The notes: generated by a model not told the origin, from the sequence alone. DNA of 64,000 bases from Candidatus Endomicrobium embiratermitis (GCA_009781315.1 WQYI01000001.1:124001-188000); one strand, 5' to 3'; counted from the first letter of the stretch, positions 44,324 to 54,355 are shown. A program made the numbers and translations.

Positions 44324-44380
44324 TACCCTGTATACCCGACGGACAAATCCCCATTATATGCCGTTTATTAGCCGCGTACT

Positions 44381-45436
44381 TTAAAATTCCAAAACGTAAA
44401 CTCTGAACGGCTTAATCTTTTGTCCTCGGTTGACTGTTTTCAGCGAAGCCGATTTTTCAAACTTAAGTTTATATTTTTTATCAAGAAGTCCGAAGGGAAG
44501 AAGCTCTTCTTCAATATTTATATTAGCAATAATTGAATATCTTTTACCTTCATATTCCCATGTCTTCATAATGAGAGGATAGTCGATTATTACCGGATTG
44601 TCAATTATTTTGCCTTTTATAAAAATATCCGACAAAGCGCTTATTTCTTTGACGACTTTAGCCAGCCTGTCCCAGTTTTCTTTATTTTCTATAAGAAGGC
44701 CTTTATCTTTTGTTTTAAAATAAAAATAAAATATTCCTTCGGCGCCGTTTAAAACAGCGTGATAAGTCATAAAACGTATTTGTTCATAGGAGGGAAAACC
44801 GCCGACTTTATCTTCACGCTTCTGCGGAAAATCAAACCAGTCAAAAGCCTGTATAACCGCCCATAAAGGTTTCTCTCTAAGATTTCTGTTGTCAAGCTCT
44901 TTTCTTGCTATATATATTTGGTCGCCTAATGATTTTAGCGGCAAATGGGGAACAGGATACCAGTCAACCATCAAAATATCGGCTATGGAGTAATAATCGT
45001 TTTCCGTGCCGCCCTGGCTTATTACAAACGCGGTCTTTTGGTTTGGAAAAATCGCTTTAACCGCCTTGTCTTTTTCTTTTAGATCCGCGGGGGGATAGTT
45101 AAAAATATCCGGCTCGTCAAAAAGATACCATACAATATTACGGTTTTTCGCTTCTTCCGTATAATCCGACTGAATAATTTCGTCAGGATATGCTAAAAGA
45201 AACATATCATGGTTCCCGCATTCAAGCGCGAACTTTTTTACAGTTTCTTTATCTTTTTTATACGTTTGTATTATGTTAAAACCGCATTCTTTTAAATCTT
45301 TAATATATTTCGTATCGTCAACGCAGTATATGCCTATCGGAAAAACTTCGGATATGTCTTTTGCGAATGCTTTGGTAAACGAAAAAACAAGCAGGCAGGC
45401 TGTAAACGAAAATAAGATTAAACAAGATTTTTTCAT
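44381..45436 (-). CDS. Secreted TIM-barrel glycoside-hydrolase-like protein
   Basis: Signal peptide ends KAFA. The mature part looks like a (beta/alpha)8 barrel of the GH-A type: FPIGIYCVDDTKYIKDLKECGFNII, IVWYLFDEPDIF (acidic residues at a strand end where the acid/base would sit), ILMVDWYPV, PLWAVIQAFDWF, QIRFMTYHAVLNGAEGIFYFYF. A small C-terminal beta domain follows. No exact family is recognised. In a polymer locus, a secreted hydrolase usually trims or releases the polymer. It follows the sugar transferase gene after 3 bases. Confidence 0.8.
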   Translation of the reverse strand: MKKSCLILFSFTACLLVFSFTKAFAKDISEVFPIGIYCVDDTKYIKDLKECGFNIIQTYKKDKETVKKFALECGNHDMFLLAYPDEIIQSDYTEEAKNRNIVWYLFDEPDIFNYPPADLKEKDKAVKAIFPNQKTAFVISQGGTENDYYSIADILMVDWYPVPHLPLKSLGDQIYIARKELDNRNLREKPLWAVIQAFDWFDFPQKREDKVGGFPSYEQIRFMTYHAVLNGAEGIFYFYFKTKDKGLLIENKENWDRLAKVVKEISALSDIFIKGKIIDNPVIIDYPLIMKTWEYEGKRYSIIANINIEEELLPFGLLDKKYKLKFEKSASLKTVNRGQKIKPFRVYVLEF

Positions 45437-45439
45437 AAA

Positions 45440-46777
45440 TTAGCCCATCTTCTTGTCGCTGATAAAAAGCCTTCGGATAGTTTTTAGTATTATTGATATA
45501 TCAAGAAAAAATGATTTGTTTTTTATGTAGTAAATGTCATAAGCAAAACGTATAACGCAGTCTTCTATATTTCTTACAGCCCTAAAATTAAGCTGTGCCC
45601 AGCCTGCTATTCCGGGGCGAACTATATTCCTTAAACTGTAATTAGATATTTGTTTTTCGGCAGTTTCATATTCTTTATCCCAGACGGGTCTGGGGCCTAC
45701 TAAAGACAAATCGCCTTTTATCAAATTAATTAATTGCGGTATTTCATCCAGCCTAAATCTTCTTAAAATTTTTCCGGTTACGCCGTATTCGCTCTGTTCT
45801 TTGTTATATTCATTAAAAACTTCTTTTGCCGCCGTATCGTTCTTTTTTTGTTTCATCGTCCTGAATTTGTAAATATAAAAAGTCTTGCCCAAGTATCCTA
45901 TCCTTTTTTGTTTAAATACCGGGTTATATCCGTCAACAATTTTTATAACAAGCCATATAAACAAAAACGGTATAAAAAATAATAAAACCGCTAAAAGAGA
46001 AACTAAAATATCTATTGAGCGTTTAAGTATTTTATAGACGCCGTATTCATCGCGTTCTGCTATAGTTTTTATAAGCCATAAACTCTCTTTTACGCTTTCA
46101 TCAGGTATTCTTCCGAATAATTCTTCGTAAAAGTCGAAATCTGTTTTTATGGTTATTCCCTTATTTACAAAATTTTTAGCTAAAGGTTTCCAAAAAGCAG
46201 TGTCACGGTTAAAAAGATATCCGTTTTGTATAACTATAAAATCAATATTTTTTTTTGTATAGTTTTCTATATTTCCTTTTTGTTCATCTAAGGATGCATA
46301 TTCAAAAATGACTTTATATTCTTTATTGTTTAAAAGATTTTGTTTTATCTCGTTTATTGTGGAGCTAACGCCTATAATGACTATTTTTTTTACAAGCAGT
46401 CCGCGTTTATCTTTAAAACTTAAAAACTGTTTTCTGGTAAAATAAGCCGCAAGATAAAATATTGATAAGGAACTAAACAACGTAGTTTTAGGAGTGCCTA
46501 AGTTCATAATACCGGAGAATAAATAAAAAAATCCCATTCCAAAAAGAATGTTTATAAAAAACAGGGCGAGAAAAGTTTTTTTTAAACCGTGTTTTCTTAA
46601 AAAATTTAAGTCATAAATTGAAAAAATATAAGAGGTTAAAACTATAGGTATAAATAAAGGGATGTAATCTGTCCAATAAAAAAAATGATCAATATTAAGC
46701 TGCCTTAAAAAAAGCGCTAAAAATATTGAGCCTAAAAACAAAACAGCATCAATGATAAGTAAAAGAAATTTTGACAT
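45440..46777 (-). CDS. Initiating polyprenyl-phosphate phosphosugar transferase
   Basis: Attaches the first sugar phosphate to undecaprenyl phosphate in the inner membrane. Four N-terminal helices (from LLLIIDAVLFLGSIFLALFL), a CoA-binding-like middle domain, then the catalytic bacterial sugar-transferase domain from about residue 255. There KRSIDILVSLLAVL is the membrane re-entrant helix, followed by VFKQKRIGYLGKTFYIYKFRTM, RFRLDEIPQLINLIKGDLSLVGPRP and RPGIAGWAQLN. 445 residues is typical of WbaP/WcaJ-class enzymes. Confidence 0.95.
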   Translation of the reverse strand: MSKFLLLIIDAVLFLGSIFLALFLRQLNIDHFFYWTDYIPLFIPIVLTSYIFSIYDLNFLRKHGLKKTFLALFFINILFGMGFFYLFSGIMNLGTPKTTLFSSLSIFYLAAYFTRKQFLSFKDKRGLLVKKIVIIGVSSTINEIKQNLLNNKEYKVIFEYASLDEQKGNIENYTKKNIDFIVIQNGYLFNRDTAFWKPLAKNFVNKGITIKTDFDFYEELFGRIPDESVKESLWLIKTIAERDEYGVYKILKRSIDILVSLLAVLLFFIPFLFIWLVIKIVDGYNPVFKQKRIGYLGKTFYIYKFRTMKQKKNDTAAKEVFNEYNKEQSEYGVTGKILRRFRLDEIPQLINLIKGDLSLVGPRPVWDKEYETAEKQISNYSLRNIVRPGIAGWAQLNFRAVRNIEDCVIRFAYDIYYIKNKSFFLDISIILKTIRRLFISDKKMG

Positions 46778-46837
46778 CGTTGTCTGAATTTATAGCAATT
46801 ACTGTATTTTAATGCAAATTTAAAACCTAATATTTTT

Positions 46838-46954
46838 TTAATATTTTACAAACGCTAAGCATATGGGTTTTCTAACACGATTAAATGGGATAATTAGCTT
46901 AAGTAGTAATTCTTTCTGAATTTTTTTGAGTGGAATTTTATTTTTCAGTTTCAC
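46838..46954 (-). pseudogene. Possible short coding remnant after the acyltransferase gene
   Basis: A 38-codon frame (GTG start at 46954) overlaps the acyltransferase end in another frame. It reads [18 protein letters not shown] then IPFNRVRKPICLAFVKY. The basic, amphipathic character and lack of stops resemble a glycosyltransferase C-terminus. It could be a truncated gene or chance. Confidence 0.25.
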
Positions 46955-47567
46955 TGTGATATCTTTCTACAAAAGCCTTTGGGCTTGGCATATACTCTAC
47001 TGACTCCAATATCTTTTTTAAACTCCAGTCCCACCATTTAATTTTATTTAATTTTTCAATTATATCTTCTGAAAAGCGGTACTTTATAACCTTGGCCGGA
47101 ACTCCGCCTGCAATAGCAAAATCAGGAATATCTTTAACCACAACAGCACCCGCTGCAATAATGGCGCCATTGCCTATTTTAACTCCGGATAATATTGTTG
47201 CATTTGCGCCAATCCAAACATCATTGCCTATTTCAATATCTCCTTTATATTTTATAGTGGATAGATGTTGCAAATTTTTCATTTCATGACGAGGTATAAA
47301 TGGATATGTGGACACCCATTCAACATCATGTTCACCACCGCAAATTATATGTGTGTTTTTTGCTATTGAGCAAAATTTACCTATAGTCAGCTTTATTCTT
47401 GGGTCCCAACATTGTATAAACGTACCGTTGGAATGAGAACATTGTCCAACATTTATTATGGGGTAGGCACTTCCGCTAAAAGTTAAGTGCATCCCGGTAA
47501 TTTTTGGAGGCTTAGCTTTTTTGGGGCAAAGAAGTTTGTTTTTTAATTTTTTAAATATTTCTTCCAT
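46938..47567 (-). CDS. Left-handed beta-helix (hexapeptide) O-acyltransferase
   Basis: CatB/Xat-like trimeric acyltransferase. Hexapeptide repeats run from about residue 60 ([23 protein letters not shown]) to 175 ([37 protein letters not shown], then [11 protein letters not shown]). The catalytic His is likely in GGEHDVEW. In this locus it most likely acetylates a sugar of the repeat unit. A GGAG 6 bases before ATG 47567 favours that start over an upstream ATG at 47582. A 160-base gap separates it from the sugar transferase gene. Confidence 0.9.
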   Translation of the reverse strand: MEEIFKKLKNKLLCPKKAKPPKITGMHLTFSGSAYPIINVGQCSHSNGTFIQCWDPRIKLTIGKFCSIAKNTHIICGGEHDVEWVSTYPFIPRHEMKNLQHLSTIKYKGDIEIGNDVWIGANATILSGVKIGNGAIIAAGAVVVKDIPDFAIAGGVPAKVIKYRFSEDIIEKLNKIKWWDWSLKKILESVEYMPSPKAFVERYHSETEK

Positions 47568-47641
47568 TACACACTCCTGCATGGTAAATAGATATTGGTT
47601 TTTAAATATGTGTTGTGATATTTTACTTTTAAATTAAAAAA

Positions 47642-48748
47642 TTATTTAACCTGCGCCAACCTTTCTTTAAGCAGCGCTATATATTTCTCCCAAGCGTTTT
47701 GCTTATGCTTCTTAAGAAGTTCATTTTCGTCAATGATGTCGGCTGTTGTCTTATCTATAAGATTAAAAATGTCTTGTACAGAAGTATTTTTGTTTATAAT
47801 TTTCGCCTTAAAGCCGTTAAGCGTATCTGCCCTAAGGTCATGCGCCAAAGCTATTCCCGGTATGGCTAAGGATGCACTCATTCCTATGCCGTGGATTCTA
47901 TGTCCTATAACCAAATCAAAACGGGAAAAGATTTCCCGGTAATCTTTGGCGTCGTACGAATAAGAAATATCCATTCCGGGGAAGTCCCGCGCAGCAGAGG
48001 GCATCTCGTCAATATAATGACAAACCAAACCTATTTCATATTCTTTAGAATATTGTTTTATAATCTGTTTGTAAAGCGAAATTAAAAAAGTGTAAGTTTC
48101 CCGCGAGATATTATTACAGGGCGATGCCTGGGGGCAACCGTAAATAAGGCCTATTTTTTTAACTTTTTTAATTTCTTTTTCCTTTCCTAGAGATACGCTA
48201 AAGAGCGCCGGACAAGGCATCTGAACAGCGTTTACAGCATTCAGGCTTTTTGCAAGATTAGTATCCCTGGTAATAATAAGTTTGGCGTTTTTAAGGGTTT
48301 GGATTTCAACTGCTTTTAGTTCAGACAGATTAAGATTCTGTTGGTCAGCACGCAGTCCTATGCCTAGATAAACGGCGGGTATATTGTATCTATTGATAAC
48401 ATCATACAATTTTGCGTTGCGGTAACCGTACCATTCCGGCGAACCGGCAAAAACGGCAAGGTCTAAAAAAGAAGCGTCGGTATTATCCTTAAAGGAATTA
48501 TCAAAAAACCCCATTCTTAAAAAAGCATCCGACAAGCCTTTACTTTTACATGAAACGCGCTCCCAAAAAGTATTTCTAAAAAAATTTAAGTTTGAATATT
48601 TTTCCTGCCGTATGGCGGGATTCCTGTTATATATTACCGGATTAAAACCCGGGTATAATTCTTTAAGCAGATTTATGCAGCCGAGAAGTATAAACTCATC
48701 CCCCGGGTTCCACTGCCTAGTGGTGGAAAAAAGTATATTCTTTCTCAT
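47642..48748 (-). CDS. Polysaccharide pyruvyltransferase family protein
   Basis: Members of this family transfer pyruvate from phosphoenolpyruvate onto sugars of exopolysaccharides as ketals, giving acidic polymers. Seen are the N-terminal ILFSTTRQWNPGDEFILLGC (G-D-x-x motif), YLGIGLRADQQN, ITRDTNLAKSLN and the C-terminal LVIGHRIHGIGMSASLAIPGIAL, where H-R-x-H-G is the family signature. 368 residues. Start overlaps the flippase stop by 4 bases. Confidence 0.9.
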   Translation of the reverse strand: MRKNILFSTTRQWNPGDEFILLGCINLLKELYPGFNPVIYNRNPAIRQEKYSNLNFFRNTFWERVSCKSKGLSDAFLRMGFFDNSFKDNTDASFLDLAVFAGSPEWYGYRNAKLYDVINRYNIPAVYLGIGLRADQQNLNLSELKAVEIQTLKNAKLIITRDTNLAKSLNAVNAVQMPCPALFSVSLGKEKEIKKVKKIGLIYGCPQASPCNNISRETYTFLISLYKQIIKQYSKEYEIGLVCHYIDEMPSAARDFPGMDISYSYDAKDYREIFSRFDLVIGHRIHGIGMSASLAIPGIALAHDLRADTLNGFKAKIINKNTSVQDIFNLIDKTTADIIDENELLKKHKQNAWEKYIALLKERLAQVK

Positions 48749-50280
48749 ATCGCAAAGCCTCTCTTTAAAAAAGATTTTATTTTATCGGTAATTAATTGCC
48801 TCTCAGAACCGTTTAACGCTACAAAGTATGATGATAATGCTGCGCACATTGTACTAAAAAACAATATGCATATAAATCTTATCCAACCCTGTTCAAGGTA
48901 ATGCATCAAAGCGAGCGACGGCAAAACAGAAAGCAGCAAAACAATGGCGCCTTTTAAAACAATATCCTTCAAAAACGCGGTAACTCTGAAGTCTTTTATA
49001 TATTTGCCGGCAAATGCACATAATACTGCAAAAAGCAGCAATGTCGCACTTAAGTTAACTATGAAAGGTATGGCAGGCGCGGCGCCCGCTTTGAGCATAA
49101 GCCAGGAAATCGGTATTATCAAAAAATAAACCGTGCCAAGCAAAAGGCTTACCGCAAACAATTTACCGGTAGCCTGTATGGCAAGAAATAAAGTTCTGTA
49201 CGTTACTGAAATCAAATTGGCGGCTAGCAGCATTTTACAAAACAGGGCTGTATAAGGCGGCGCTTCTTTAAGCCAGAGAGTTAAAATAAAATCTATCTCT
49301 AAAAATAACGGGATAGTAATCATAAGCACTAGTATAAAGGCTATTTTTGCGCCGTTGTTGATTAGAAGGAGCATCTCCTTATAATCGCCGCGGGCGTAAT
49401 TTTTTACTATCTGCGGTCTGCTCGCCAAAAGGAAGTTGTCAGAAAGCCCTGCCACAGCAAAAAACACTTGGTTGGCTATACCTGTTGCCGCGCTTAAAAC
49501 CGGTCCGAAAAACATATTTTGAAGTACGTTAATACCCTGCGATTTGAAAACAGACATGCTTTCCGAATATAAGGTATTTGACGAAAAACCCAGTAAAGGT
49601 TTTAAAAATACGGTGTTAAATGCTGGTTTGGCACGGGCTTCAACATTGTGCCGCAATGTGTAAATGACATATAAAATCATTGTGGCAAAAGATATGACAA
49701 ACAGTACCAAACCGTACAATATGATCAAATTATAATCTTTAAACAAAAACAGCGCCGCTACTAAAATAAATTTTAAAACAACATTAAATATCGAAAAGTA
49801 TGAAAATATATTCATCTTTTCATGTGCTATTATAAGCGCTTCGTAAGGTATCCTAAGAATAGAAAACAGCGTCGCAAACACGGTTGCCTGATAAAGAATA
49901 TTCGCGGCAAAAAGGCTTTGCGCGGGGATAAGCAGTTTATTGTTGATAAACCAAAGTCCCGCAGTTTGGGCAAGTAATAAAAAGATAGCTGCAGCTGCTA
50001 AATGCACCGTCAGCACCGCTGAAAATACGGACTTAAGTTTGTCGGGATTGCCAAGACCGATTTCATAAGTAAGAAAGCGCGATGCCGCTCCGCTCAAAGA
50101 GCCGTTAAGAAAAGTTATAATGACAACGGCGCTTGTTATAACGCTGACAATACCGAAATTTTCCATACCCAATAAAGCCAACAGCATACGGGAGATATAT
50201 AAATTTATAAAAATTATTACCAGCGTGCGTACGTAAAGCATTATTGTGTTTACGGCAATTCTTTTATGTGTTGTTTTCAT
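48745..50280 (-). CDS. Wzx-type lipid-linked oligosaccharide flippase
   Basis: 511 residues with 12-14 membrane helices (IMLYVRTLVIIFINLYISRML at the start; MENFGIVSVITSAVVIITFLNGSLSGAASR). This is the layout of the polysaccharide-specific MOP/MATE exporters that flip undecaprenyl-linked repeat units to the periplasm. With EpsG-type and O-antigen-ligase-type proteins it defines a Wzx/Wzy-dependent pathway. Confidence 0.9.
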   Translation of the reverse strand: MKTTHKRIAVNTIMLYVRTLVIIFINLYISRMLLALLGMENFGIVSVITSAVVIITFLNGSLSGAASRFLTYEIGLGNPDKLKSVFSAVLTVHLAAAAIFLLLAQTAGLWFINNKLLIPAQSLFAANILYQATVFATLFSILRIPYEALIIAHEKMNIFSYFSIFNVVLKFILVAALFLFKDYNLIILYGLVLFVISFATMILYVIYTLRHNVEARAKPAFNTVFLKPLLGFSSNTLYSESMSVFKSQGINVLQNMFFGPVLSAATGIANQVFFAVAGLSDNFLLASRPQIVKNYARGDYKEMLLLINNGAKIAFILVLMITIPLFLEIDFILTLWLKEAPPYTALFCKMLLAANLISVTYRTLFLAIQATGKLFAVSLLLGTVYFLIIPISWLMLKAGAAPAIPFIVNLSATLLLFAVLCAFAGKYIKDFRVTAFLKDIVLKGAIVLLLSVLPSLALMHYLEQGWIRFICILFFSTMCAALSSYFVALNGSERQLITDKIKSFLKRGFAI

Positions 50281-50296
50281 TTTTATTTTACGTTAT

Positions 50297-51349
50297 TCAT
50301 ACCTGTGTATTTGTAATACTTTTAACAATGTCGTCAGATGATATGTTGTTTATCTCTTTTGCTTTTAGCGCCTTTGTTAAAATATTTTTTGATGAAAAAA
50401 ATATGCTGTTGCTCTCCACGCTTGCTGAATCATCGGCATATAAAACCGTCATTTTTTTATTATAAGCGTCGGCAATATGAGCTATGCTAGTGTCTACCGT
50501 TAAAATACAGTCTACTCGTTTAATTAGCGCGGCAGCTTCTGAAATTGACGAACTTTTAAATGTACAGACGCCTTTTATCCCGGCATAGTCTGTTAAGTAT
50601 TGTAAAAGAATAATATTATATTTATCAAGCTTATTTATTTTTTCCGTTATATCTTTTATTTTATCAAGTTTAAGGGTTCTTAACGATGACGACGCTTCCG
50701 GGTTAAATAATAAATTTATTTTGCCGTTATCAAGATGCTTGGCTGCAAAAAAAACGCTTACGGATAATTCAGCGTCTTCAGGTAAAAACAGTTCGTAATC
50801 CGTATTAACATTTTTTGCGCCTAAATTAGTAAGAGCTTTTGCCAAAACGCATGATATATGGCCTTCGGCCGGGTTAAAATTTAAAGGATAGTCAACAAAA
50901 TTAAAGCCATTTAAATTAGACGTCATTACATGATTGGCTTTTATAAAATATAAATATATCAGCCTTTTCAGAGTTGCCGGCCAGGGGATATCTATTATCA
51001 GGTCGTATTTTTCTTTTCTGAGTTTTAATATATCGGATGCGGCTTTTATAAACTTTACGTACCTGCTGTAATACGGCCATATTATTATTTTATCTATGTG
51101 ATGATTATCTTTGATTAAAGCGTCAAACGGGGAATGAATAATTACCGTAAGTTTTGATTTCGGAAATAATTTTTTCAATTCTCTTATAAAAAAAGTATCT
51201 ATTATTGTATCGCCTACTTTATTGTCAAAACGTATAAAAAGTATGTTGTTAATAGATTTATTGTGTTTTTTTCTAAAAACGAATAAAAAATTAAATATCG
51301 CGCGAAAAATAAAATTGTTTACAAAAGAGTGATTGAATTTAAATGACAT
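50297..51349 (-). CDS. GT9 family glycosyltransferase (exopolysaccharide locus, copy 1)
   Basis: 350 residues. GT9 marks: ILFIRFDNKVGDTIIDTFFIRELKKLFP, DLIIDIPWPATLKRL, LFNPEASSSLRTL and ILTVDTSIAHIADAYNKKMTVLYAD. It is most similar to the other GT9 in this locus (52486-53508): both have KVGDTII.TFF..ELKKLFP and HVMTSN/QVMTSN followed by YPL.. . Heptosyltransferase-type enzymes are common for LPS core, less so in polymer loci. Confidence 0.9.
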   Translation of the reverse strand: MSFKFNHSFVNNFIFRAIFNFLFVFRKKHNKSINNILFIRFDNKVGDTIIDTFFIRELKKLFPKSKLTVIIHSPFDALIKDNHHIDKIIIWPYYSRYVKFIKAASDILKLRKEKYDLIIDIPWPATLKRLIYLYFIKANHVMTSNLNGFNFVDYPLNFNPAEGHISCVLAKALTNLGAKNVNTDYELFLPEDAELSVSVFFAAKHLDNGKINLLFNPEASSSLRTLKLDKIKDITEKINKLDKYNIILLQYLTDYAGIKGVCTFKSSSISEAAALIKRVDCILTVDTSIAHIADAYNKKMTVLYADDSASVESNSIFFSSKNILTKALKAKEINNISSDDIVKSITNTQV

Positions 51350-51355
51350 TTTTTG

Positions 51356-52477
51356 TTATCCCTGAAAAAAGAATCTGTATGGCAACGGCATGCCCCACTC
51401 GGGCCTGTAAATAAAAAATATTGAACTGCATATTATAAAAAACAAGCATATCGTAAATATAATCAACAGTCTTTTTCTTGCGGGATAAAGCATTATAAAA
51501 TTGCTAAACCCTAAAATTGTTATTCCCGAAAATATGTATGCCAGCCTGTCAAATGTTGGCGATACCATTGATACTGCGTATATGCAAAAAGTAACGAAAG
51601 ATGTCCAAGTCAGAAAATCCGGCGATATGGGCATTTTAATTTTATCTTTGTATTTCCTGTATGTTATTATTATAAAACTAAAAATACCTAAAGAGACTAA
51701 CGCGTTCATGGCAGCGGCGGCTTTAAAACCTTCTTCATGATAATGCACAAAACGCGTAAAAACGGTGCGCTGCATTAAGGATATAAACGCATCCATAACC
51801 GGTGTAAAAATTAAAAGCGCAACGACGGCTAAAGAGGTTAAGATATATTTTTTCTTAAGTTTAATGTCATATAAAAAGTATAATATCACGGCCGTAAATG
51901 CGGCGGTATGAAAGGTTCCGGCTATAAAAACAAGTGCAAGGTAACGCCATAAAGATCGCTTTACAATAAACTGTACGGCAAACATCAAAATGCCTATGGC
52001 AAGATACTGTCGCGAAAGATTCAAAATACGCACGTAACCGTCAACAGGTGTTAAGGCAAAAATCATAAATGCCAGATAAGGATTTGTTGCGTATCTCGTA
52101 TAGCAAAAGTAGTAACCGGCAATTGTTATTAAGGCATTAAAGAATAATACTATTTGAGCGTTATCCGAAAACATCGCCAAAAACTTATTATATAAAATAT
52201 AGCCGCTTTCCATATAACCTGTAACGTATGAAAACCCGCTTGTAAATTCCTTGAAAACGGATATGTATATATATGTGTCATTTGTCAGATGCTGATTCCT
52301 AAACCCCGCTATAAACACCAAAAAAGCGGCAAACAGCAGACAAGCCGTTTTGTGCCGTTTTCCGACAGTTGCAAACGACAGCAGCATAAACATAACCGCA
52401 AGGAACAGTGCGTATTGCCACAAATAAGCGGCCAGTTGTTCCGGAGACAAAAGCATGCTTAGGGTTAAATTTCCCAT
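51356..52477 (-). CDS. EpsG-family membrane protein, probable polysaccharide polymerase
   Basis: 373 residues with about 10 membrane helices. FLVFIAGFRNQHLTNDTYIYISVFKEF and the following ESGYILYNKFLAMFSDN are typical of EpsG proteins (GxR...DTxxY...E.gy...), which act as Wzy-type polymerases in Gram-positive exopolysaccharide loci. It lies between the two GT9 genes. Confidence 0.87.
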   Translation of the reverse strand: MGNLTLSMLLSPEQLAAYLWQYALFLAVMFMLLSFATVGKRHKTACLLFAAFLVFIAGFRNQHLTNDTYIYISVFKEFTSGFSYVTGYMESGYILYNKFLAMFSDNAQIVLFFNALITIAGYYFCYTRYATNPYLAFMIFALTPVDGYVRILNLSRQYLAIGILMFAVQFIVKRSLWRYLALVFIAGTFHTAAFTAVILYFLYDIKLKKKYILTSLAVVALLIFTPVMDAFISLMQRTVFTRFVHYHEEGFKAAAAMNALVSLGIFSFIIITYRKYKDKIKMPISPDFLTWTSFVTFCIYAVSMVSPTFDRLAYIFSGITILGFSNFIMLYPARKRLLIIFTICLFFIICSSIFFIYRPEWGMPLPYRFFFQG

Positions 52478-52485
52478 TATAAACC

Positions 52486-53508
52486 TTATAAACTATCAAT
52501 TATATTCTGCGTTGAAATATCGTTAACGCTATAAAATGATTTTAAGTGTTTATTATTAGCGTTTTTAGAACTCCAAAAAAATTCAACCATAGGCCTTGGC
52601 CTGTTATCAGTATTTGCTTCGCTAAACAATATTGTTAAAGGTTTGTTAAAAGCGTCAGCTATATGCACTATTCCGGTATCAACACTCAAAACAAAACCGG
52701 CTTTACTTATAATTGCAGCTATATCCATAATAGAATTACTGCTAAATAATACAACATTTTCCGGCAAATTCGTATATTTTTGCTTATGAGATAAAAGGAC
52801 TATTTTTTTTTCGGATTTTTTATTAAGTTTTTCTAAAATTTCTTTAACTTTTTGCGGTTTTAACGTTCTTGGCGGTAATGAACCTTCGGGATTAAATAGC
52901 ATAAAATCGTTAGCATTAATATTGTTATAGTTTAAAAAATTTGTTGCGCAATTCTCGCTTTCTTTAGGTATATATAGATCATAATTTACAGTTAAAGAGC
53001 CTTTTGCGCCAAGCATTCTTAAAGCTTTTACAAAAACTTCTTGAGAGATGTGTTGTTTTACATCTTCCGACCACGAAAGAGGATAAGTAATAAAATCATA
53101 TCCGCTTATATTGCTGGTCATAACCTGCTTTGCCCCGCAGACATACAGGAACAAATACCTTAAAAAGCCATAACCGCTGTGAGGTATGTCGATAAGCAAG
53201 TCATATTTTTTGCGGCGAATCCAAAAAGCTCTAAAAATTAGAAAAAGCAATTTTTTGTACTTATTAACCGGCATTGTAATAATTTTATCAATATTCGGAT
53301 TGGCGCTTAGCAAAACTTTATAAGGGTCTAAAATAAGAACGGTTATTTCTGCAGAAGGAAACAACTTTTTTAATTCTTTTACAAAAAAAGTTTCAATAAT
53401 CGTATCGCCTACTTTGCTTGCAGGCAAAAAATATAAAATTTTATTTACTTCTTTATTAGCTGTTTTTTCTTTAGATTTGTATAAAAAGTTTAAAATTGCT
53501 TTTGTCAT
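52486..53508 (-). CDS. GT9 family glycosyltransferase (exopolysaccharide locus, copy 2)
   Basis: 340 residues. The GT9 N-motif is KILYFLPASKVGDTIIETFFVKELKKLFP, then LLIDIPHSGYGFLRYL, LFNPEGSLPPRTLK and SVDTGIVHIADAFNKPLTILF. The ATG at 53508 follows the upstream stop by one base, with AGGAAG in that stop region, and is preferred to the longer frame from 53532. It is paralogous to 50297-51349. Confidence 0.9.
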   Translation of the reverse strand: MTKAILNFLYKSKEKTANKEVNKILYFLPASKVGDTIIETFFVKELKKLFPSAEITVLILDPYKVLLSANPNIDKIITMPVNKYKKLLFLIFRAFWIRRKKYDLLIDIPHSGYGFLRYLFLYVCGAKQVMTSNISGYDFITYPLSWSEDVKQHISQEVFVKALRMLGAKGSLTVNYDLYIPKESENCATNFLNYNNINANDFMLFNPEGSLPPRTLKPQKVKEILEKLNKKSEKKIVLLSHKQKYTNLPENVVLFSSNSIMDIAAIISKAGFVLSVDTGIVHIADAFNKPLTILFSEANTDNRPRPMVEFFWSSKNANNKHLKSFYSVNDISTQNIIDSL

Positions 53509-53509
53509 C

Positions 53510-54343
53510 TTACTTCCTAAGCAAACTCGCATAAAGTTTTGCTCTTAAACCGTTTGGCATTAAAACCTGAGCAGTAAAACGTGCTGCTATATTAAACAAA
53601 TAACGGGGAACGGAAATTATTTTAAATTTTAAAAGTTCATCCTGTACGGCTTTATTGCTTTTAAAATATTTCCACCCGCCGCGCCGCGCATACATTTGCG
53701 TCCCAACGCGCGCATTCACAAGCACGCTTGAAAGGTTACGCATTTTTAATCCTTCGCGTGCCATACGTACCCAGAGATAATAATCTTCCATCAGATGCAT
53801 AGGCTGATATCCGCCGGCTTTAATTACATCATTTTTTTTGAACATAACCGTCATCTGATTGAACGGGCTGCGGTTTTTAAGATATTTTTTTATGTCTTTG
53901 TCAGATAACGGCACTAATCGTTTTGATATAGGTTTTAAAGAATACTCGTCTACTTCTTCTATTTGCCCGCCAACTATGCTTAGATTTGCATCTTCGTTAA
54001 AGCATTCAATTAATTTTTCAAACCTGTCGGAAAGATTTATATCATCCGCATCAGCCAATGCAACCAATTCGTTTCTAGACATAGGCAAAGTCTGCTTAAG
54101 CGCTTCGCCTCTGCCCTGATTAACCGGCAAAAAAATATTTTCTATCATAATTGTTTTTAAGGTGTATTCTTTAAGCAGATTTGATATTTCATCAGGAACG
54201 GGACCATCAACAACAATGATGATTTCTGAAGGAGAAACTGTCTGGTTTATAAGGCTGTCTAATGCTTCCTTAATCCATTCAGGTTTATCTTTGGCATAGA
54301 CTGACATTAAAACTGAAAACTTGAGATTTGTTTGATTTTTCAT
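53510..54343 (-). CDS. GT2 family glycosyltransferase
   Basis: 277 residues with the GT-A fold: FSVLMSVYAKDKPEWIKEALDSLINQT, EIIIVVDGPVPDEI, NQGRGEALKQTL and the metal-binding LVALADADDINLSDRFE (DxD). MLMEDYYLWVRMAREG-like acceptor-side helix follows (QPMHLMEDYYLWVRM). It adds one sugar to the lipid-linked repeat unit on the cytoplasmic face. Confidence 0.93.
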   Translation of the reverse strand: MKNQTNLKFSVLMSVYAKDKPEWIKEALDSLINQTVSPSEIIIVVDGPVPDEISNLLKEYTLKTIMIENIFLPVNQGRGEALKQTLPMSRNELVALADADDINLSDRFEKLIECFNEDANLSIVGGQIEEVDEYSLKPISKRLVPLSDKDIKKYLKNRSPFNQMTVMFKKNDVIKAGGYQPMHLMEDYYLWVRMAREGLKMRNLSSVLVNARVGTQMYARRGGWKYFKSNKAVQDELLKFKIISVPRYLFNIAARFTAQVLMPNGLRAKLYASLLRK

Positions 54344-54355
54344 ACTTATGTTATG

